A DNA stretch of 64,000 bases from the NCBI GenBank assembly GCA_018819175.1, contig JAHJQQ010000025.1, forward strand, positions 1 through 64,000, given 5' to 3'. The translations under genes were made by a program, and so were the position numbers. Shown piece by piece: positions 1 through 9,204 of the stretch. The notes under the pieces are model-generated. The model saw only the letters and a program-made list of their open reading frames with translations. It made no database searches and was not told where the DNA came from. The stretch comes from Gammaproteobacteria bacterium (lineage in GTDB: Bacteria > Pseudomonadota > Gammaproteobacteria > Thiohalobacterales > Thiohalobacteraceae). The first letter of the stretch is position 1. Each line of letters begins with the position of its first letter.

Positions 1-282
1 AGCGAGCAGATGCAAGGCGCAGCCGGGTGACTCGGAACGAAGTGGAGAGAACGGCGCTAGCCGGCCCGAAGGGCGAGGTGCGGAAAGCACCGAGTAAAAA
101 GCGGAGTTTACACGGCGTCTGCCGCTTCCCGGCCCCGCATTATTGAGCCCGGTTGCAACACAGCAGCTGCCGCTTCAGCGACTTGATCAGAGGTTCTTTA
201 ACATCTTCGATGGCCAAACTAACATCTGAGCGCGCTTACAATGCAGCCAGCGCAGCTTCAGTGAATTTCCAGAGGTACCTAA
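1..282. other. Gene-free edge with GC-rich repeat-like sequence
   Basis: No convincing reading frame is visible before the stop codon of the aldo/keto reductase. The first 130 bases are rich in short palindromes (for example GGCCCGAAGGGC near 64-75 and GTGCGGAAAGCAC near 80-92), which looks like an intergenic repeat or the edge of a remnant mobile element. Its copy number cannot be judged from this window. Confidence 0.4.
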
Positions 283-1233
283 TCACAACGATTCGAAGTA
301 GGCCACCATCCGCTTGCGCATGGCGTCGTCCGGCAGACGGCCGCGGCCGGCACCCATGTTGTCGATGAGGTGTTTGACCTTGCTGGTCGCGGGAATCACG
401 CAGGTGACCGCCGGATGCGAGATCACGTATTTCAGGAAGAACTGTCCCCAGCTCACGCAGTCGAACTCGGCGGCCCACTCCGGCAACGGCTTGCCGCGCA
501 CCTGCGCGAACAACCGGCCGTCCTCGTAGGCGCGATTGATCAGTACCGCCGTCTGGCGCTCCGCCGCAAGCGGCAGCAGCATGCGCTCGGCCGCGCGCGT
601 GGCGATCGAGTAGTTGAACTGCACGAAATCCAGCGCCTCGTCGCGGATCAGTCCGGCGATATCCTCGTAGGCACTCTCCTGATAGTGGGTCACACCGAGG
701 TAACGTATGCGGCCCTGTTCCTTCCAGTCGCGCAGGGTGCGCAGATGCGTCTGCGTATCGACCAGGTTGTGTATCTGCATCAGATCGATGCGTTCGGTAC
801 GCAGGCGCCGGAAGGACTGCTCCATCTGCTCGATGCCGGCCTCGCGGCCGCGCGTCCACACCTTGGTCGCCAGCCACAGTTTCGATTGGATGCCGAGATC
901 CCGTGCGACATCGCCGATGACGGTCTCGGCCGAGCCGTACATCGGCGAGGTATCGACGACGCGCCCACTGAGTGCGACGTATTGCTCCAGCACCTCACGC
1001 ACCGGTGTGCGCTCGGCGGCCGACTCGCCGACTTCGAAGGTGTCCGAACTGCCCAGACCCATGACAGGAATCCGCTCGCCGCTGCGCGGAATGGCGCGCA
1101 GGATCAGATTGTCCGGAATGGTTGCAGCCGCCAGCCGCCCCGCCGAGATACCGATGCCCGTTCCGATCAGCAGCTTCAGCAGCTGGCGTCGATTCAAACC
1201 GGGATGTCCGCTTTCAGTCTGTTTCGTCTCCAT
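283..1233 (-). CDS. Tat-exported aldo/keto reductase
   Basis: NAD(P)H-dependent oxidoreductase of the aldo/keto reductase superfamily, about 316 aa. The start chosen (METKQ) puts a twin-arginine motif (NRRQLLK, Arg15-Arg16) and a hydrophobic stretch ending near LAAA at the N-terminus, so the protein is probably exported folded by Tat to the periplasm. The AKR tetrad is visible as Asp94 and Tyr99 in VVDTSPMYG, Lys124 in LATKVW and His155 in MQIHN. A start 33 bases upstream is possible but would bury the Tat motif. The gene overlaps the end of the upstream transporter gene by about 20 bp, so the two are probably cotranscribed. The substrate is unknown; periplasmic AKRs of this type occur in many proteobacteria without an assigned role. 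Confidence 0.9.
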   Translation of the reverse strand: METKQTESGHPGLNRRQLLKLLIGTGIGISAGRLAAATIPDNLILRAIPRSGERIPVMGLGSSDTFEVGESAAERTPVREVLEQYVALSGRVVDTSPMYGSAETVIGDVARDLGIQSKLWLATKVWTRGREAGIEQMEQSFRRLRTERIDLMQIHNLVDTQTHLRTLRDWKEQGRIRYLGVTHYQESAYEDIAGLIRDEALDFVQFNYSIATRAAERMLLPLAAERQTAVLINRAYEDGRLFAQVRGKPLPEWAAEFDCVSWGQFFLKYVISHPAVTCVIPATSKVKHLIDNMGAGRGRLPDDAMRKRMVAYFESL

Positions 1234-2536
1234 GCTCCGCCCTCCTTCTACCATTGATCCGCTCACGCAACCGGTCCTGGCGTCGTCCCAGCCGCATACC
1301 GTTATACGCCCAGACCAGCGCGATCGGCACGCCGATGAAGGCGATCGCGCTCAAGCCCAGTCCCAGCGCCGACAGCCCCGTGTACAACCAGGCGCTGGCC
1401 GCATCGCCACCGCGATACACCAGCGTATCGATCACGCTTTTTGCCTTGTAGCGCTCTTCGCGCCCGACCACGGTGAACAACATTTCGCGCGCCGGTCGCG
1501 ACACGGCGTAGTGGCCGGCGCGCCGCAGTACCTGCACGGTGACCAGGACAACCAGACCCGGGAACGCACCCAACGCGATCAGTCCGGCCGCCACACCCAG
1601 CGGCAGGAACGCGAGCGCGCCGCCCACGCCCAGCCAGCGCACCACCCGCGCCGTCACGAAGATCTGCGCGAGAACGGTCAGTGTGTTGACCGCGAGATCG
1701 ATACCGGCGAAGAATGCCGTGCGTTGGCCCGAATCCTCGAACGCCGCCTTGACGATGTGCGCCTGCTCGAAATACAGGAACGTCGACAGTGTCGTATACA
1801 ACAGCACGTACAGACAGATTCCCAACAGGTAGCGCGACGCCAGCACCTGACGCAACCCCGCCCAGAGCCCGCCGCCGGTACCCTGCGCGCCGGCGGACGT
1901 CTGCGCAGTACCGCCCGGTCTTTCCGCGTCGCCTTTCAGCAGCCGCGCGATGCACAGCAGCGTGATAGATAGAAATCCCGCCGACACCAGCAGCAGGTTC
2001 GTCGGGCCGAGCTGCGGCGCCAGCAGCGTGGTGAGCGCGGGCCCCGTCACCGCACCGGCGCTGCCACCCGCCGCGATAAATCCGAACAGCCGGCGCGCCT
2101 GGGCGTTGCTGAAGATATCCGCCATGAAGCTCCAGAACACCGATACCACGAACAGGTTGAACACGCTCACCCAGATGAAGAACGCGCGGGCCGCGGCGAC
2201 TGGCGCGATTCCGGCGCGCATGAACAGATAGAATCCCAACAGGTTCGCGATGAAGAACAGATACACCGCCGGCAGCAGACGCCGCCGCGGCAGGCGCGCT
2301 ACCGCCCAGCCGTACAGAGGTACGGCCGCAAGCATGACCACGAAGGTACCGGAGAACACCCATTGCAGATTCTCCACGCCGCCCTGTATGCCCATCTCGT
2401 CGCGCACCGGGCGCAGGACGTAATAGCCGCACAGCAGCGAAAAGAAATACAGGAACGACCAGACCAGCGCCGACACTTCACCGCGCTGGACCTGAACCAG
2501 TCGCTGCAGCAGCGGTTGTCGAGTGACGGAGCTCAT
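1214..2536 (-). CDS. ATP/ADP-translocase-like (NTP/NDP exchange, MFS-type) membrane carrier
   Basis: Inner-membrane protein of 440 aa with about 12 predicted membrane segments. The opening region (FSLLCGYYVLRPVRDEMG), the central loop with RLFGFIAAGGSAGAVTGP and the late segment with AVSRPAREMLFTVV are typical of bacterial carriers related to the Npt/Tlc nucleotide translocases. Free-living members of the family have no proven substrate, so nucleotide exchange should not be assumed. The 3' end overlaps the aldo/keto reductase start. A paralogue lies at 23694-24989, sharing the layout (YLLKPASRSLF and SINRASKELLYVPID at the equivalent places). Start taken at the first ATG; no strong ribosome binding site is visible. 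Confidence 0.82.
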   Translation of the reverse strand: MSSVTRQPLLQRLVQVQRGEVSALVWSFLYFFSLLCGYYVLRPVRDEMGIQGGVENLQWVFSGTFVVMLAAVPLYGWAVARLPRRRLLPAVYLFFIANLLGFYLFMRAGIAPVAAARAFFIWVSVFNLFVVSVFWSFMADIFSNAQARRLFGFIAAGGSAGAVTGPALTTLLAPQLGPTNLLLVSAGFLSITLLCIARLLKGDAERPGGTAQTSAGAQGTGGGLWAGLRQVLASRYLLGICLYVLLYTTLSTFLYFEQAHIVKAAFEDSGQRTAFFAGIDLAVNTLTVLAQIFVTARVVRWLGVGGALAFLPLGVAAGLIALGAFPGLVVLVTVQVLRRAGHYAVSRPAREMLFTVVGREERYKAKSVIDTLVYRGGDAASAWLYTGLSALGLGLSAIAFIGVPIALVWAYNGMRLGRRQDRLRERINGRRRAEHGDETD

Positions 2537-3072
2537 CGGGGTCGGGCCGTAACCTGAGTGTCAGTGCCGAAGACCGAATCTGCGGCCAGTGCCGCCGGAG
2601 GGCCATTGTGCCGCCCCGGCATTTCCCGCGACGGATACGGAAACTGCGGCCTTGCAGGCACTAGCTCCGACAATCTGATAACAGGACAGCACGGATGGCC
2701 GAACGTTCCTGCTACTCGTCGCCTTGCCCGTGGTCGGGCTGCTGCTCATGGCCGTCCTGTCCTGGATCACCGCTGACGGCTTCCGCAACGGCGGAATTGG
2801 AACGCATCCGGCGCCGTCATCACCTGCGTTGGGTTCGCCTCTGTGATCCTGCAGCCGCATCTGAACAAGGTCGTGCGCCATCAGAAAAAAACGGCGATGG
2901 CGATGACGATCAGTGTCAGAACGGGCAGCGTTCTACGCATGAGCGAGAGGGCGATTGAAGCGCTCGGGGGCGTCGCGGCCGATGGTATGTTCTGCGCCGG
3001 GTCGCGGACATGGAAAGTCTTGCCTGTGCATAACGGCCTGCGCCGTTGCCAGACTGCTGCGTGCCTGGCAGC
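2537..3072. other. Intergenic stretch without a supported gene
   Basis: Between two same-strand genes. A plus-strand open frame from 2682 to 2837 encodes a hydrophobic run (FLLLVALPVVGLLLMAV) but has no usable start codon before it. A 19-codon minus-strand frame (2881-2940) encodes MRRTLPVLTLIVIAIAVFF but lacks a Shine-Dalgarno sequence. Either could be a remnant or a tiny membrane peptide; neither is supported well enough to call. Confidence 0.35.
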
Positions 3073-3894
3073 TCACCCGTCTTGGACAAGCCCGGTGATG
3101 AGATAGCCGCCGGACTTCTCGTCGTGCTGCAAGTGCAGCAGATTGCGCGCCTCAGCCTCTTCCAGCATCTCGCCGAAACTGCGGAACCCGTGGTAACTCT
3201 CGCTGAAACCGGGACTGCGGCGCTTGATGGCCTGCTTGACCATGGAGCCCCATACCTTGTCCTGTTCGCCGCGTTCCTCAAAAAGATCCTCGACCATCGC
3301 CAGCAGCAGGTCCAGGCCCGCCTGCTTGCGGTCCTCCTCGGTCTTCTCGCTAGGCTTGTCGACGGCGACCTTTTTCTTCGTCGACGCCTTCTTCCGGGTG
3401 CGGCGTTGTTTCTGCTGCGTGCGCACCAGATCGTCGTAGTAGATGAACTCGTCGCAGTTGGCAATCAGCAGATCCGACGTGGAATTCTTCACTCCGACCC
3501 CGATGACGATCTTGTTGTTCTCGCGCAGCTTGCTGACCAGCGGCGAGAAATCGGAATCGCCGCTGATGATCACAAAGGTGTCGACATGGGACTTGGTGTA
3601 GCAGAGATCCAGTGCGTCCACCACCATGCGGATGTCCGCGGAGTTCTTGCCGGATTGACGCACGTGCGGAATCTCGATCAGCTCGAAGGCCGCCTCGTGC
3701 ATGGCCGCCTTGAAGTCCTTGTAGCGATCCCAGTCGCAGTAGGCCTTCTTCACCACAATGCTGCCCTTTAACAGCAGGCGCTCGAGCACCTTCTGGATAT
3801 CGAAGGCGGCGTATTTGGCATCGCGTACGCCCAGCGCGACATTCTCGAAATCGCAGAACAGCGCCATGTTCTGGGTCTGCGTTTTGCTCGTCAT
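3073..3894 (-). CDS. NYN-domain (LabA/DUF88) putative RNase with C-terminal LOTUS-like domain
   Basis: A 273-aa soluble protein. Residues about 8-150 form a NYN (PIN-like) nuclease domain: acidic residues expected at the metal site are seen in FCDFENVA, NSADIRMVVDALD and ISGDSDFSPLV. A lysine/arginine-rich linker (QRRTRKKASTKKK) follows, then a C-terminal region (about 190-273, with WGSMVKQAIKRRSPGFSE and GFRSFGEMLEEAE) that matches the OST-HTH/LOTUS fold, an RNA-binding module often fused to NYN. The predicted role is metal-dependent RNA cleavage or turnover. It is transcribed alone, with about 180 bp to cbbM. No target can be inferred. Confidence 0.85.
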   Translation of the reverse strand: MTSKTQTQNMALFCDFENVALGVRDAKYAAFDIQKVLERLLLKGSIVVKKAYCDWDRYKDFKAAMHEAAFELIEIPHVRQSGKNSADIRMVVDALDLCYTKSHVDTFVIISGDSDFSPLVSKLRENNKIVIGVGVKNSTSDLLIANCDEFIYYDDLVRTQQKQRRTRKKASTKKKVAVDKPSEKTEEDRKQAGLDLLLAMVEDLFEERGEQDKVWGSMVKQAIKRRSPGFSESYHGFRSFGEMLEEAEARNLLHLQHDEKSGGYLITGLVQDG

Positions 3895-4023
3895 CGGCTT
3901 GCTCCTGTTTCTTGGGGTGCGGCGGCCTTGATTCCGGCATTCGACCGTCTTCCGGTCACCCGGTCCTCATGACGTTACCTCAATAGCAACGCCATGCATA
4001 TGTGTGCGCGGAACAGCGGACAC

Positions 4024-4075
4024 AAAAAAGGCGGCGACCGCCGAGAGCACGTATGGCTCCCGACCGTCACCGCCT
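4024..4075 (-). terminator. Rho-independent terminator of cbbM
   Basis: Downstream of the cbbM stop codon, the minus strand forms a GC-rich stem (GGCGG-TCG-CCGCC, possibly extended by an upstream complementary GGCGG segment) followed by a run of six T. Confidence 0.75.
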
Positions 4076-4100
4076 ACCAGTCATGGTTCAGAAAAAGCCG

Positions 4101-5489
4101 TTATGCAGCTTTAACACCCAACTTCTGGCGCCAGCCCGGGAACAACGTGTCGGCATCGCCCGGGAAGGATTCGAAGGCGCGCGCGAACTCAATGTGCGAC
4201 TTCGCCCACTCGATCGGATCGGCACCCGCCTTCCAGCACTCGTAGGCCTGACGCAACGATTTCGCGCCGGCGGCCGGGGAGTCGATATGGCCATAGGAAC
4301 CACCGCCGGCGGTGTTGATCAGATTGCCGTGACCGAGGTTCTCGAAGAACCCGGGCAGACGCAACGCGTTCATGCCGCCGGAGATGATCGGCGTGGTCGG
4401 CTTCATGCCGTACCACTTCTGGAAGTAGACCGGGCCCTGGCACTCGTCGCGCTCGATCATGTAGGCGATGATCTTGTCGTCGCCCTCGCCTTCCATCTTG
4501 CCGTAACCCATGGTGCCGACATGAATACCGGACGCACCCTGCAGACGCGACATCTTCGCCAGCACGAAAGCACTGTAACCGCGCTTGGCGCTCGGCGAGG
4601 TGATCATGCCGTGACCGGCACGGTGATAGTGCAGGTACTGGTTCGGATACTGGCGGCGGGCCGTGGTCACCATGCCGGGACCACCGACGAAACCGTCGAC
4701 CAGGAAGGCCAGCTTGTCGGCGTCGGGGCCGAAGGTCTCCAGTCCGAAATCGGCGCGGGCGCACATTTCGTAATGGTCGTCGGCGGTGATGTTCAGCGAG
4801 AAGATCTTCGCCTCGCCGGTCTTGTCCTGCGCGCGCTTGAGGGAGTCGTACACCAGCGGCAGGGTCTGCTTCAGCGGAGCGAACACCTGGTTGCCCTGCG
4901 GCTCGTCGTTCTTGATGAAGTCGCCGCCGAGCCAGAACTCATACGCCGCCTTGGCGAAGGGTTCCGGGCGCAGGCCGAGCTTGGGTTTGATGATGGTGCC
5001 GGAGATGTAACCGCCATCCTTCACCGGACGACCGAGAATGCGCCACAGGTCGGAGATGTCCTTGGCCGGGCCGTCGAACATCTGCACCACGCGCTCGGGC
5101 ACGTAGAAGTCGATCATCTTGGCGTGTTCGATGTCGCCCATGCCCTGGTTGTTGCCGATAGCCAGCGTCAGGAACGACACCAGCATGAAGCGGCCGTCGG
5201 TGATGTTGCGATCGAACAGCTCCAGCGGATAGGCGATGCGCATATCCTCGCTCTTCTCGTCGATGTGGTAGACCAGCGCGTCCACGCCCTTGGTGAAGTC
5301 GTCGGTGGTGCAGACTTCGACGTTGGTGCCGGTCGAGGACTCGGCCGCAAAGTGAGCGGCGGCTTCGAGGTAACCGTGGCCCGCCTTGGGCTTCATTTTG
5401 TAGGCGACGAGGATGTGCTTGCCGTCGGCGATCAGCTCGGCCTCTTTAAGGTCGAGGTTGGCGTAGCGGCTGGATTGATCGTGGGCCAT
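4101..5489 (-). CDS. cbbM: Form II ribulose-1,5-bisphosphate carboxylase/oxygenase
   Basis: Carbon-fixing enzyme of the Calvin-Benson-Bassham cycle; a cytoplasmic dimer or higher oligomer of one subunit type. At 462 aa it has the usual form II length. The catalytic lysine lies in TIIKPKLGLRP (Lys168). The carbamylated lysine and its Mg ligands lie in GGDFIKNDEPQG (Lys193, Asp195, Glu196). The HYHRAGHG segment is also present. The start MAHDQ is preferred over an upstream in-frame ATG because GGAGA lies 7 bp before it and it gives the standard N-terminus. No cbbQ/cbbO or other Calvin genes are adjacent. A CbbR-type gene is divergent with about 130 bp between, so control by that regulator is likely. 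Confidence 0.98.
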   Translation of the reverse strand: MAHDQSSRYANLDLKEAELIADGKHILVAYKMKPKAGHGYLEAAAHFAAESSTGTNVEVCTTDDFTKGVDALVYHIDEKSEDMRIAYPLELFDRNITDGRFMLVSFLTLAIGNNQGMGDIEHAKMIDFYVPERVVQMFDGPAKDISDLWRILGRPVKDGGYISGTIIKPKLGLRPEPFAKAAYEFWLGGDFIKNDEPQGNQVFAPLKQTLPLVYDSLKRAQDKTGEAKIFSLNITADDHYEMCARADFGLETFGPDADKLAFLVDGFVGGPGMVTTARRQYPNQYLHYHRAGHGMITSPSAKRGYSAFVLAKMSRLQGASGIHVGTMGYGKMEGEGDDKIIAYMIERDECQGPVYFQKWYGMKPTTPIISGGMNALRLPGFFENLGHGNLINTAGGGSYGHIDSPAAGAKSLRQAYECWKAGADPIEWAKSHIEFARAFESFPGDADTLFPGWRQKLGVKAA

Positions 5490-5619
5490 GTAATTTCTCC
5501 AAACGGTGTTGATGGAACGGTTGGGGACGCGAGCCCCCCTGAATTTACATGGCACTATAAATAACAAGGTCTATAAGATATATTCAGATTTTATTAGATA
5601 ACCTCAAAGTATTTCTTTC
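5490..5619. promoter_or_regulatory. Divergent cbbM/cbbR promoter with candidate CbbR boxes
   Basis: The part from about 5546 to 5610 is strikingly AT-rich compared with its surroundings. Two matches to the CbbR-type pattern TNA-N7-TNA lie at 5574-5586 (TAA-GATATAT-TCA) and 5594-5606 (TTA-GATAACC-TCA), 20 bp apart, so on the same DNA face. The pattern is degenerate and can arise by chance in AT-rich DNA. The divergent arrangement is the usual one for LysR autoregulation. Confidence 0.5.
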
Positions 5620-6531
5620 ATGTCCAGACTCACCCTGCGCCAGTTCGAAATCCTCGAAGCGGTGGCCAGACGCGGCAGCTTCTCGCGCGCCAGCGCTGAA
5701 CTGCACCTGTCCCAACCCGCTGTTTCCATGCAGATAAAGCAACTTGAAGAGGTGCTCGGACTGCCCCTGTTCGAACACCAGGGCAAGCAGATCCGGCTGA
5801 CCGAGGCCGGCCGCGAGGCGCTGCGCACGGGCGAGACCATCCGCCACGAACTGTCCAACCTGGAACAGATGTTGGCGGATCTCCAGGGTCTGAAAGGCGG
5901 CAGTCTCACGGTCTCGGCGGCCAGCACTGCCAGCGTGTTCGCCGCCCGGCTCATGGCCCTGTTCCGCGCCCAGCACCCGGACGTGCACCTGAGCCTCAAC
6001 GTGGTCAACCGCGAAACCCTGCTGCGGCAACTGGTCGAAAACAGTATCGACCTGGCGCTGATGGGCCAACCGCCGGAAAACCTCGATCTGACGGCCCAAC
6101 CGTTCATGGACAACCCGCTGGTAGTGATCGCCGCGACCAGTCACCCGCTGGCGAAGCAAAAGAAGATACCGCTCGCGCGCCTGCTCGAAGAACCGCTCAT
6201 CGGTCGCGAACAAGGTTCCGGCACGCGCAACGCGTTGGAGAATTTCCTCGGGGAAAACGGTCAGACCTTCAAAGCAGCCATGGAGATGAACAAGAACGAA
6301 GCGATCAAGCAGGCCGTCGAAGCGGGATTGGGATTGGGCGTAGTGTCACTGCACACCGTGCAGGCGGAACTGGCTTCCGGTCAGCTGTGCGTGCTGGATG
6401 TGCAGGGTTTTCCTCTGAAGCGCCAATGGTACCTGGTGCAGCGCGCCGGAAAACGCCTCAGCCCTGCGGCACAGGCATTTGTGCAGTTAGTGTTGAAGGG
6501 GGGCGACGCAGTTGTCGCGGTAGATGTGTGA
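5620..6531 (+). CDS. cbbR: LysR-family regulator of RuBisCO expression (CbbR type)
   Basis: 303-aa LysR-type transcription factor. The N-terminal winged helix-turn-helix is clear (LRQFEILEAVARRGSFSRA, then LSQPAVSMQIKQLEE). A coil of about 60-90 and a two-lobed effector-binding domain follow (GSLTVSAAST, MGQPPENLDL, EAGLGLGVVSLHT). CbbR proteins respond to Calvin-cycle or redox metabolites and activate the cbb promoter. Assignment as CbbR rests on divergent placement next to cbbM and on overall family resemblance, notably the MGQPPE motif seen in CbbR proteins. It probably also represses its own promoter. Confidence 0.9.
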   Translation: MSRLTLRQFEILEAVARRGSFSRASAELHLSQPAVSMQIKQLEEVLGLPLFEHQGKQIRLTEAGREALRTGETIRHELSNLEQMLADLQGLKGGSLTVSAASTASVFAARLMALFRAQHPDVHLSLNVVNRETLLRQLVENSIDLALMGQPPENLDLTAQPFMDNPLVVIAATSHPLAKQKKIPLARLLEEPLIGREQGSGTRNALENFLGENGQTFKAAMEMNKNEAIKQAVEAGLGLGVVSLHTVQAELASGQLCVLDVQGFPLKRQWYLVQRAGKRLSPAAQAFVQLVLKGGDAVVAVDV

Positions 6532-6970
6532 ATCCAAAGAATGTTTAATCGCCACTCTGAATTTCGCAACACCAATAACGTAACACCTGCAGTTCGTAAA
6601 AACATACATCTGACGAGACATGGAGAGGCGAAGCCGAAGTCGAGGAGCCCCCGGTAGTCGCGGGGCTGGCGGGCGAAGCAGCCAGCCCTTTAGCGACGTC
6701 AAGTCACTGTGGCGTTTTTCAGCCGCAGGACGAACCGGGGCAGAAGGAATTAGCTGTCGCTCAACCCGAAGGTGCAAGGGCTGACTGGGATGTCCCGTTG
6801 CACTTATTGAGGGGCGCGACACTCTTGGTGTAAAGGTAAGATATCAAAGCGAGCTATAACGACTTCGCCTTTACAGAAGCTCACATTACATTGTTTTTAT
6901 TTCATAATGATGAACGGCCACTTTGGGTGGCGAGTTCAATTGATCGGTACAAGGCCAGAGAGGCAATAAC
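6532..6970. other. Intergenic stretch, GC-rich block, no gene
   Basis: Bases about 6615-6800 are GC-rich and flanked by AT-rich sequence, suggesting an inserted intergenic element. Open frames across it on both strands have low-complexity, Arg/Ser/Pro-rich translations unlike a real protein. No tRNA, transposase or hairpin terminator could be identified. Confidence 0.35.
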
Positions 6971-8398
6971 CTAGACAAGAAAAATTGACGCCAATAGTAG
7001 AAACACCATGAAGCCCAGGGCATCTATCAGGCCGGTGAGGATGACACTGGAGCCCATGGCTGGATCAAGTCCGAGCCGTTCGAGCGCCAGTGGTGCACCT
7101 ATGCCTACGACCGCAGCCAGAAAGAAACCGAGCATCATGGCCAAGGCCGCGACCAGTGAGAGCGCGAATTTCTGATAGAAAATGTAGGCGAACAGGCCAA
7201 CCGCAGCGCCCCATACGATTCCGTTCAACAGCGAGATACTGATCTCCTTGCGCCACAGCCGGCTTAGATTGGCATGACCGATCTGATTGAGTGCGAGGCT
7301 GCGAATAACCAATGCGGCCGTCTGATTGCCGGTGTTGCCGGCCATACTGGCTATGATGGGCATAAGCGAGGCGAGAGCGACCATTTTGGTTATAGTGCCT
7401 TCGAAGCCACCGATAATGCGCGAGATGATAAAGGCAGTGCCAAGGTTGATACACAACCACAACCAACGGTTGCGCGCACTCTTCCAGACACTCGAGAACA
7501 AGTCTTCTGTCTCCACCACACCGACAACATTCAGTGCCTCCATTTCCGAGGATTCTCGAACATAGTCCATGACACTGTCGACGGTCAGTCGACCGATGAT
7601 CTTTCCGCGCTCATTGATGACGGGTGCCGAAATCAGATCATAGCGCTCGAAAGCATGTGCCGCGGCGTTGAGATTGTCATCTGGGTGAAAGGCGACGACA
7701 TTGTCTTTCATGACCTCGGCCACGCTGCAGTCAGGATCGCTGAGCAGGATGTCACGCAGAAATAGGGTTCCGCGGAGATGACCGCGGTTATCCGCCACGA
7801 ACAGCTTTTCAGTGTTGATCGACAATTCCTTCTGGGTACGCAGCAGGGCCTGAATACTGGCGAGTGATTGCGTCGGCTGGACAACCAGAGGCTCGCTGAC
7901 CATAAGATGACCGACGCTGTCGGTATTATATGCGGTCGTGTGGTGAACCCAGCTGCGCTCTTCCGAGTTGAGCGCATTGACGGCCGCATGAAAAGCGCTG
8001 TCCGGAATAGCGTCGCTGAGATAGGCCAGATCGTCGGCATCCAAGTCCTGCAGCGCTGCCACCAGCTCAGCATGGGACATGTTCTCGACCAGGCTGGTTA
8101 GAACCGCGCCAGACAATTCCAGCAGCACATCACCGCGTCGCTGCGGGGAAAGACGCGTCCAGATCCGCTGACGCTCTTCGCCCGAAACCACTTCCAGCAA
8201 TCCCGCCAGGTCCGCTGCGTGGAAATTCGCCAGATGGCGTTCCAGCTCGGCATCCTGCTGGCGTTCAATCAGCACCCGTTCCAGATCTGGCTTGCGCTGA
8301 AAACCCGTTGAAACCAGATACGACTCGACCCGGAATTTTTCCAGCAAGCGATGGATATCGGCGATTCGATCCTGCAATGATTGGGAGAGGTGATCCAT
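6971..8398 (-). CDS. mgtE: Magnesium transporter MgtE
   Basis: Mg2+ channel of the inner membrane, 475 aa, the family's usual length. Domain order: an N-terminal helical MgtE_N superhelix (about 40-135), a CBS pair (about 140-265, e.g. VGHLMVSEPLVVQP and VAEVMKDNVVAFHP), a plug helix, then five membrane helices (about 290-475) with the signature region ASMAGNTGNQTAALVIRSLAL and the acidic pore residue region LGLDPAMGSSVILTGLIDALG. The cytoplasmic N and CBS domains gate the pore in response to internal Mg2+. It stands alone, with about 400 bp of upstream DNA in which no riboswitch could be recognised. Confidence 0.96.
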   Translation of the reverse strand: MDHLSQSLQDRIADIHRLLEKFRVESYLVSTGFQRKPDLERVLIERQQDAELERHLANFHAADLAGLLEVVSGEERQRIWTRLSPQRRGDVLLELSGAVLTSLVENMSHAELVAALQDLDADDLAYLSDAIPDSAFHAAVNALNSEERSWVHHTTAYNTDSVGHLMVSEPLVVQPTQSLASIQALLRTQKELSINTEKLFVADNRGHLRGTLFLRDILLSDPDCSVAEVMKDNVVAFHPDDNLNAAAHAFERYDLISAPVINERGKIIGRLTVDSVMDYVRESSEMEALNVVGVVETEDLFSSVWKSARNRWLWLCINLGTAFIISRIIGGFEGTITKMVALASLMPIIASMAGNTGNQTAALVIRSLALNQIGHANLSRLWRKEISISLLNGIVWGAAVGLFAYIFYQKFALSLVAALAMMLGFFLAAVVGIGAPLALERLGLDPAMGSSVILTGLIDALGFMVFLLLASIFLV

Positions 8399-8801
8399 GC
8401 TTCGAGCGAAGGGTTATCTGAGGGTCTCGGACCGTGAATTCGCTTTAGAATACAGTATTTATTGAGGTGTTGTCCTAATATCATGAAAAGGACTCAACAG
8501 CGCATTTGTGAGATAAGCGTTAGTAAATTTCTCTCTGCCCCTTCGCTACCTAATAATGTACGAACTTAAAACTCATGGGATTTGAAGGCTTCAATAGGGT
8601 CAATCTCACGCCTTCCACAGCAAGTATTCACGCCTTAACAACAAGGCCCGCTCCTCTCATATTGACCCTAAACGGTCATTTACGGGCTCAGCGGAGTCGA
8701 TTTTATGGATGCGTGTTTGTCTAGATTGCCTGATTACATGATTCTGTAACATTTATCGCTTAGATTCTGCGCGTCACAATACCGCACGTAGAGGGACGCA
8801 A
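8399..8801. other. Divergent intergenic stretch between mgtE and a small exported protein
   Basis: AT-richer than its neighbours and presumably holds both promoters. No RNA structure, repeat or gene is recognisable. Confidence 0.4.
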
Positions 8802-9029
8802 ATGAATCGAATTCAACGATTAACTTTGGAGGCTGTTGTCGCGCTATTCGTAATTGGATTACTTTGTACAGTGATGCCCGATGCCAAGGCAGAGCCTGTC
8901 AGCACACTAACGAACGATCCTGTGTTGATTGATTTAACGTCCACCAATACGTCCCTACAGAGAGCGATCTTATCCCTTGGTGTTGCCCTGATCGGCGGGA
9001 CACTTATTTTCAGACGCAAAACCTCGTAA
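8802..9029 (+). CDS. Small exported protein with C-terminal membrane anchor
   Basis: 75-aa hypothetical protein. It has an N-terminal signal-like segment (residues about 10-25, likely cleavage after DAKA at about 31), a short polar middle rich in Thr/Asn/Ser, and a C-terminal hydrophobic helix (about 53-68, AILSLGVALIGGTLIF) closed by a basic tail RRKTS. That tripartite C-terminus resembles protein-sorting tails of the PEP-CTERM kind, but no PEP or other recognisable sorting motif precedes the helix. A GAGGGA ribosome binding site lies 5 bp before the ATG, which supports translation. Function unknown. Confidence 0.55.
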   Translation: MNRIQRLTLEAVVALFVIGLLCTVMPDAKAEPVSTLTNDPVLIDLTSTNTSLQRAILSLGVALIGGTLIFRRKTS

Positions 9030-9204
9030 ATACTTCACTTCTGGAGAGAGGGTTCCTACCGGCATTTCCGGATCATGCCTGACCTAATGCTGATGCTGGT
9101 CTCCGGTATTTCCACCTACTGACACTTTAAGCGCGAGGGCTACTCTACTTGCACAGATGAGCCATACACCTTCATCGCTCATCTGTTAAATAACAGACAC
9201 AATA

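Noticed and set aside
2682..2837. Possible small membrane protein
   Set aside because: The hydrophobic run looks real, but the frame has no start codon before it and is closed by a stop just upstream.
6487..6822. Minus-strand 111-codon frame
   Set aside because: It overlaps the end of cbbR and is Pro/Arg/Ser-rich low complexity with no ribosome binding site.
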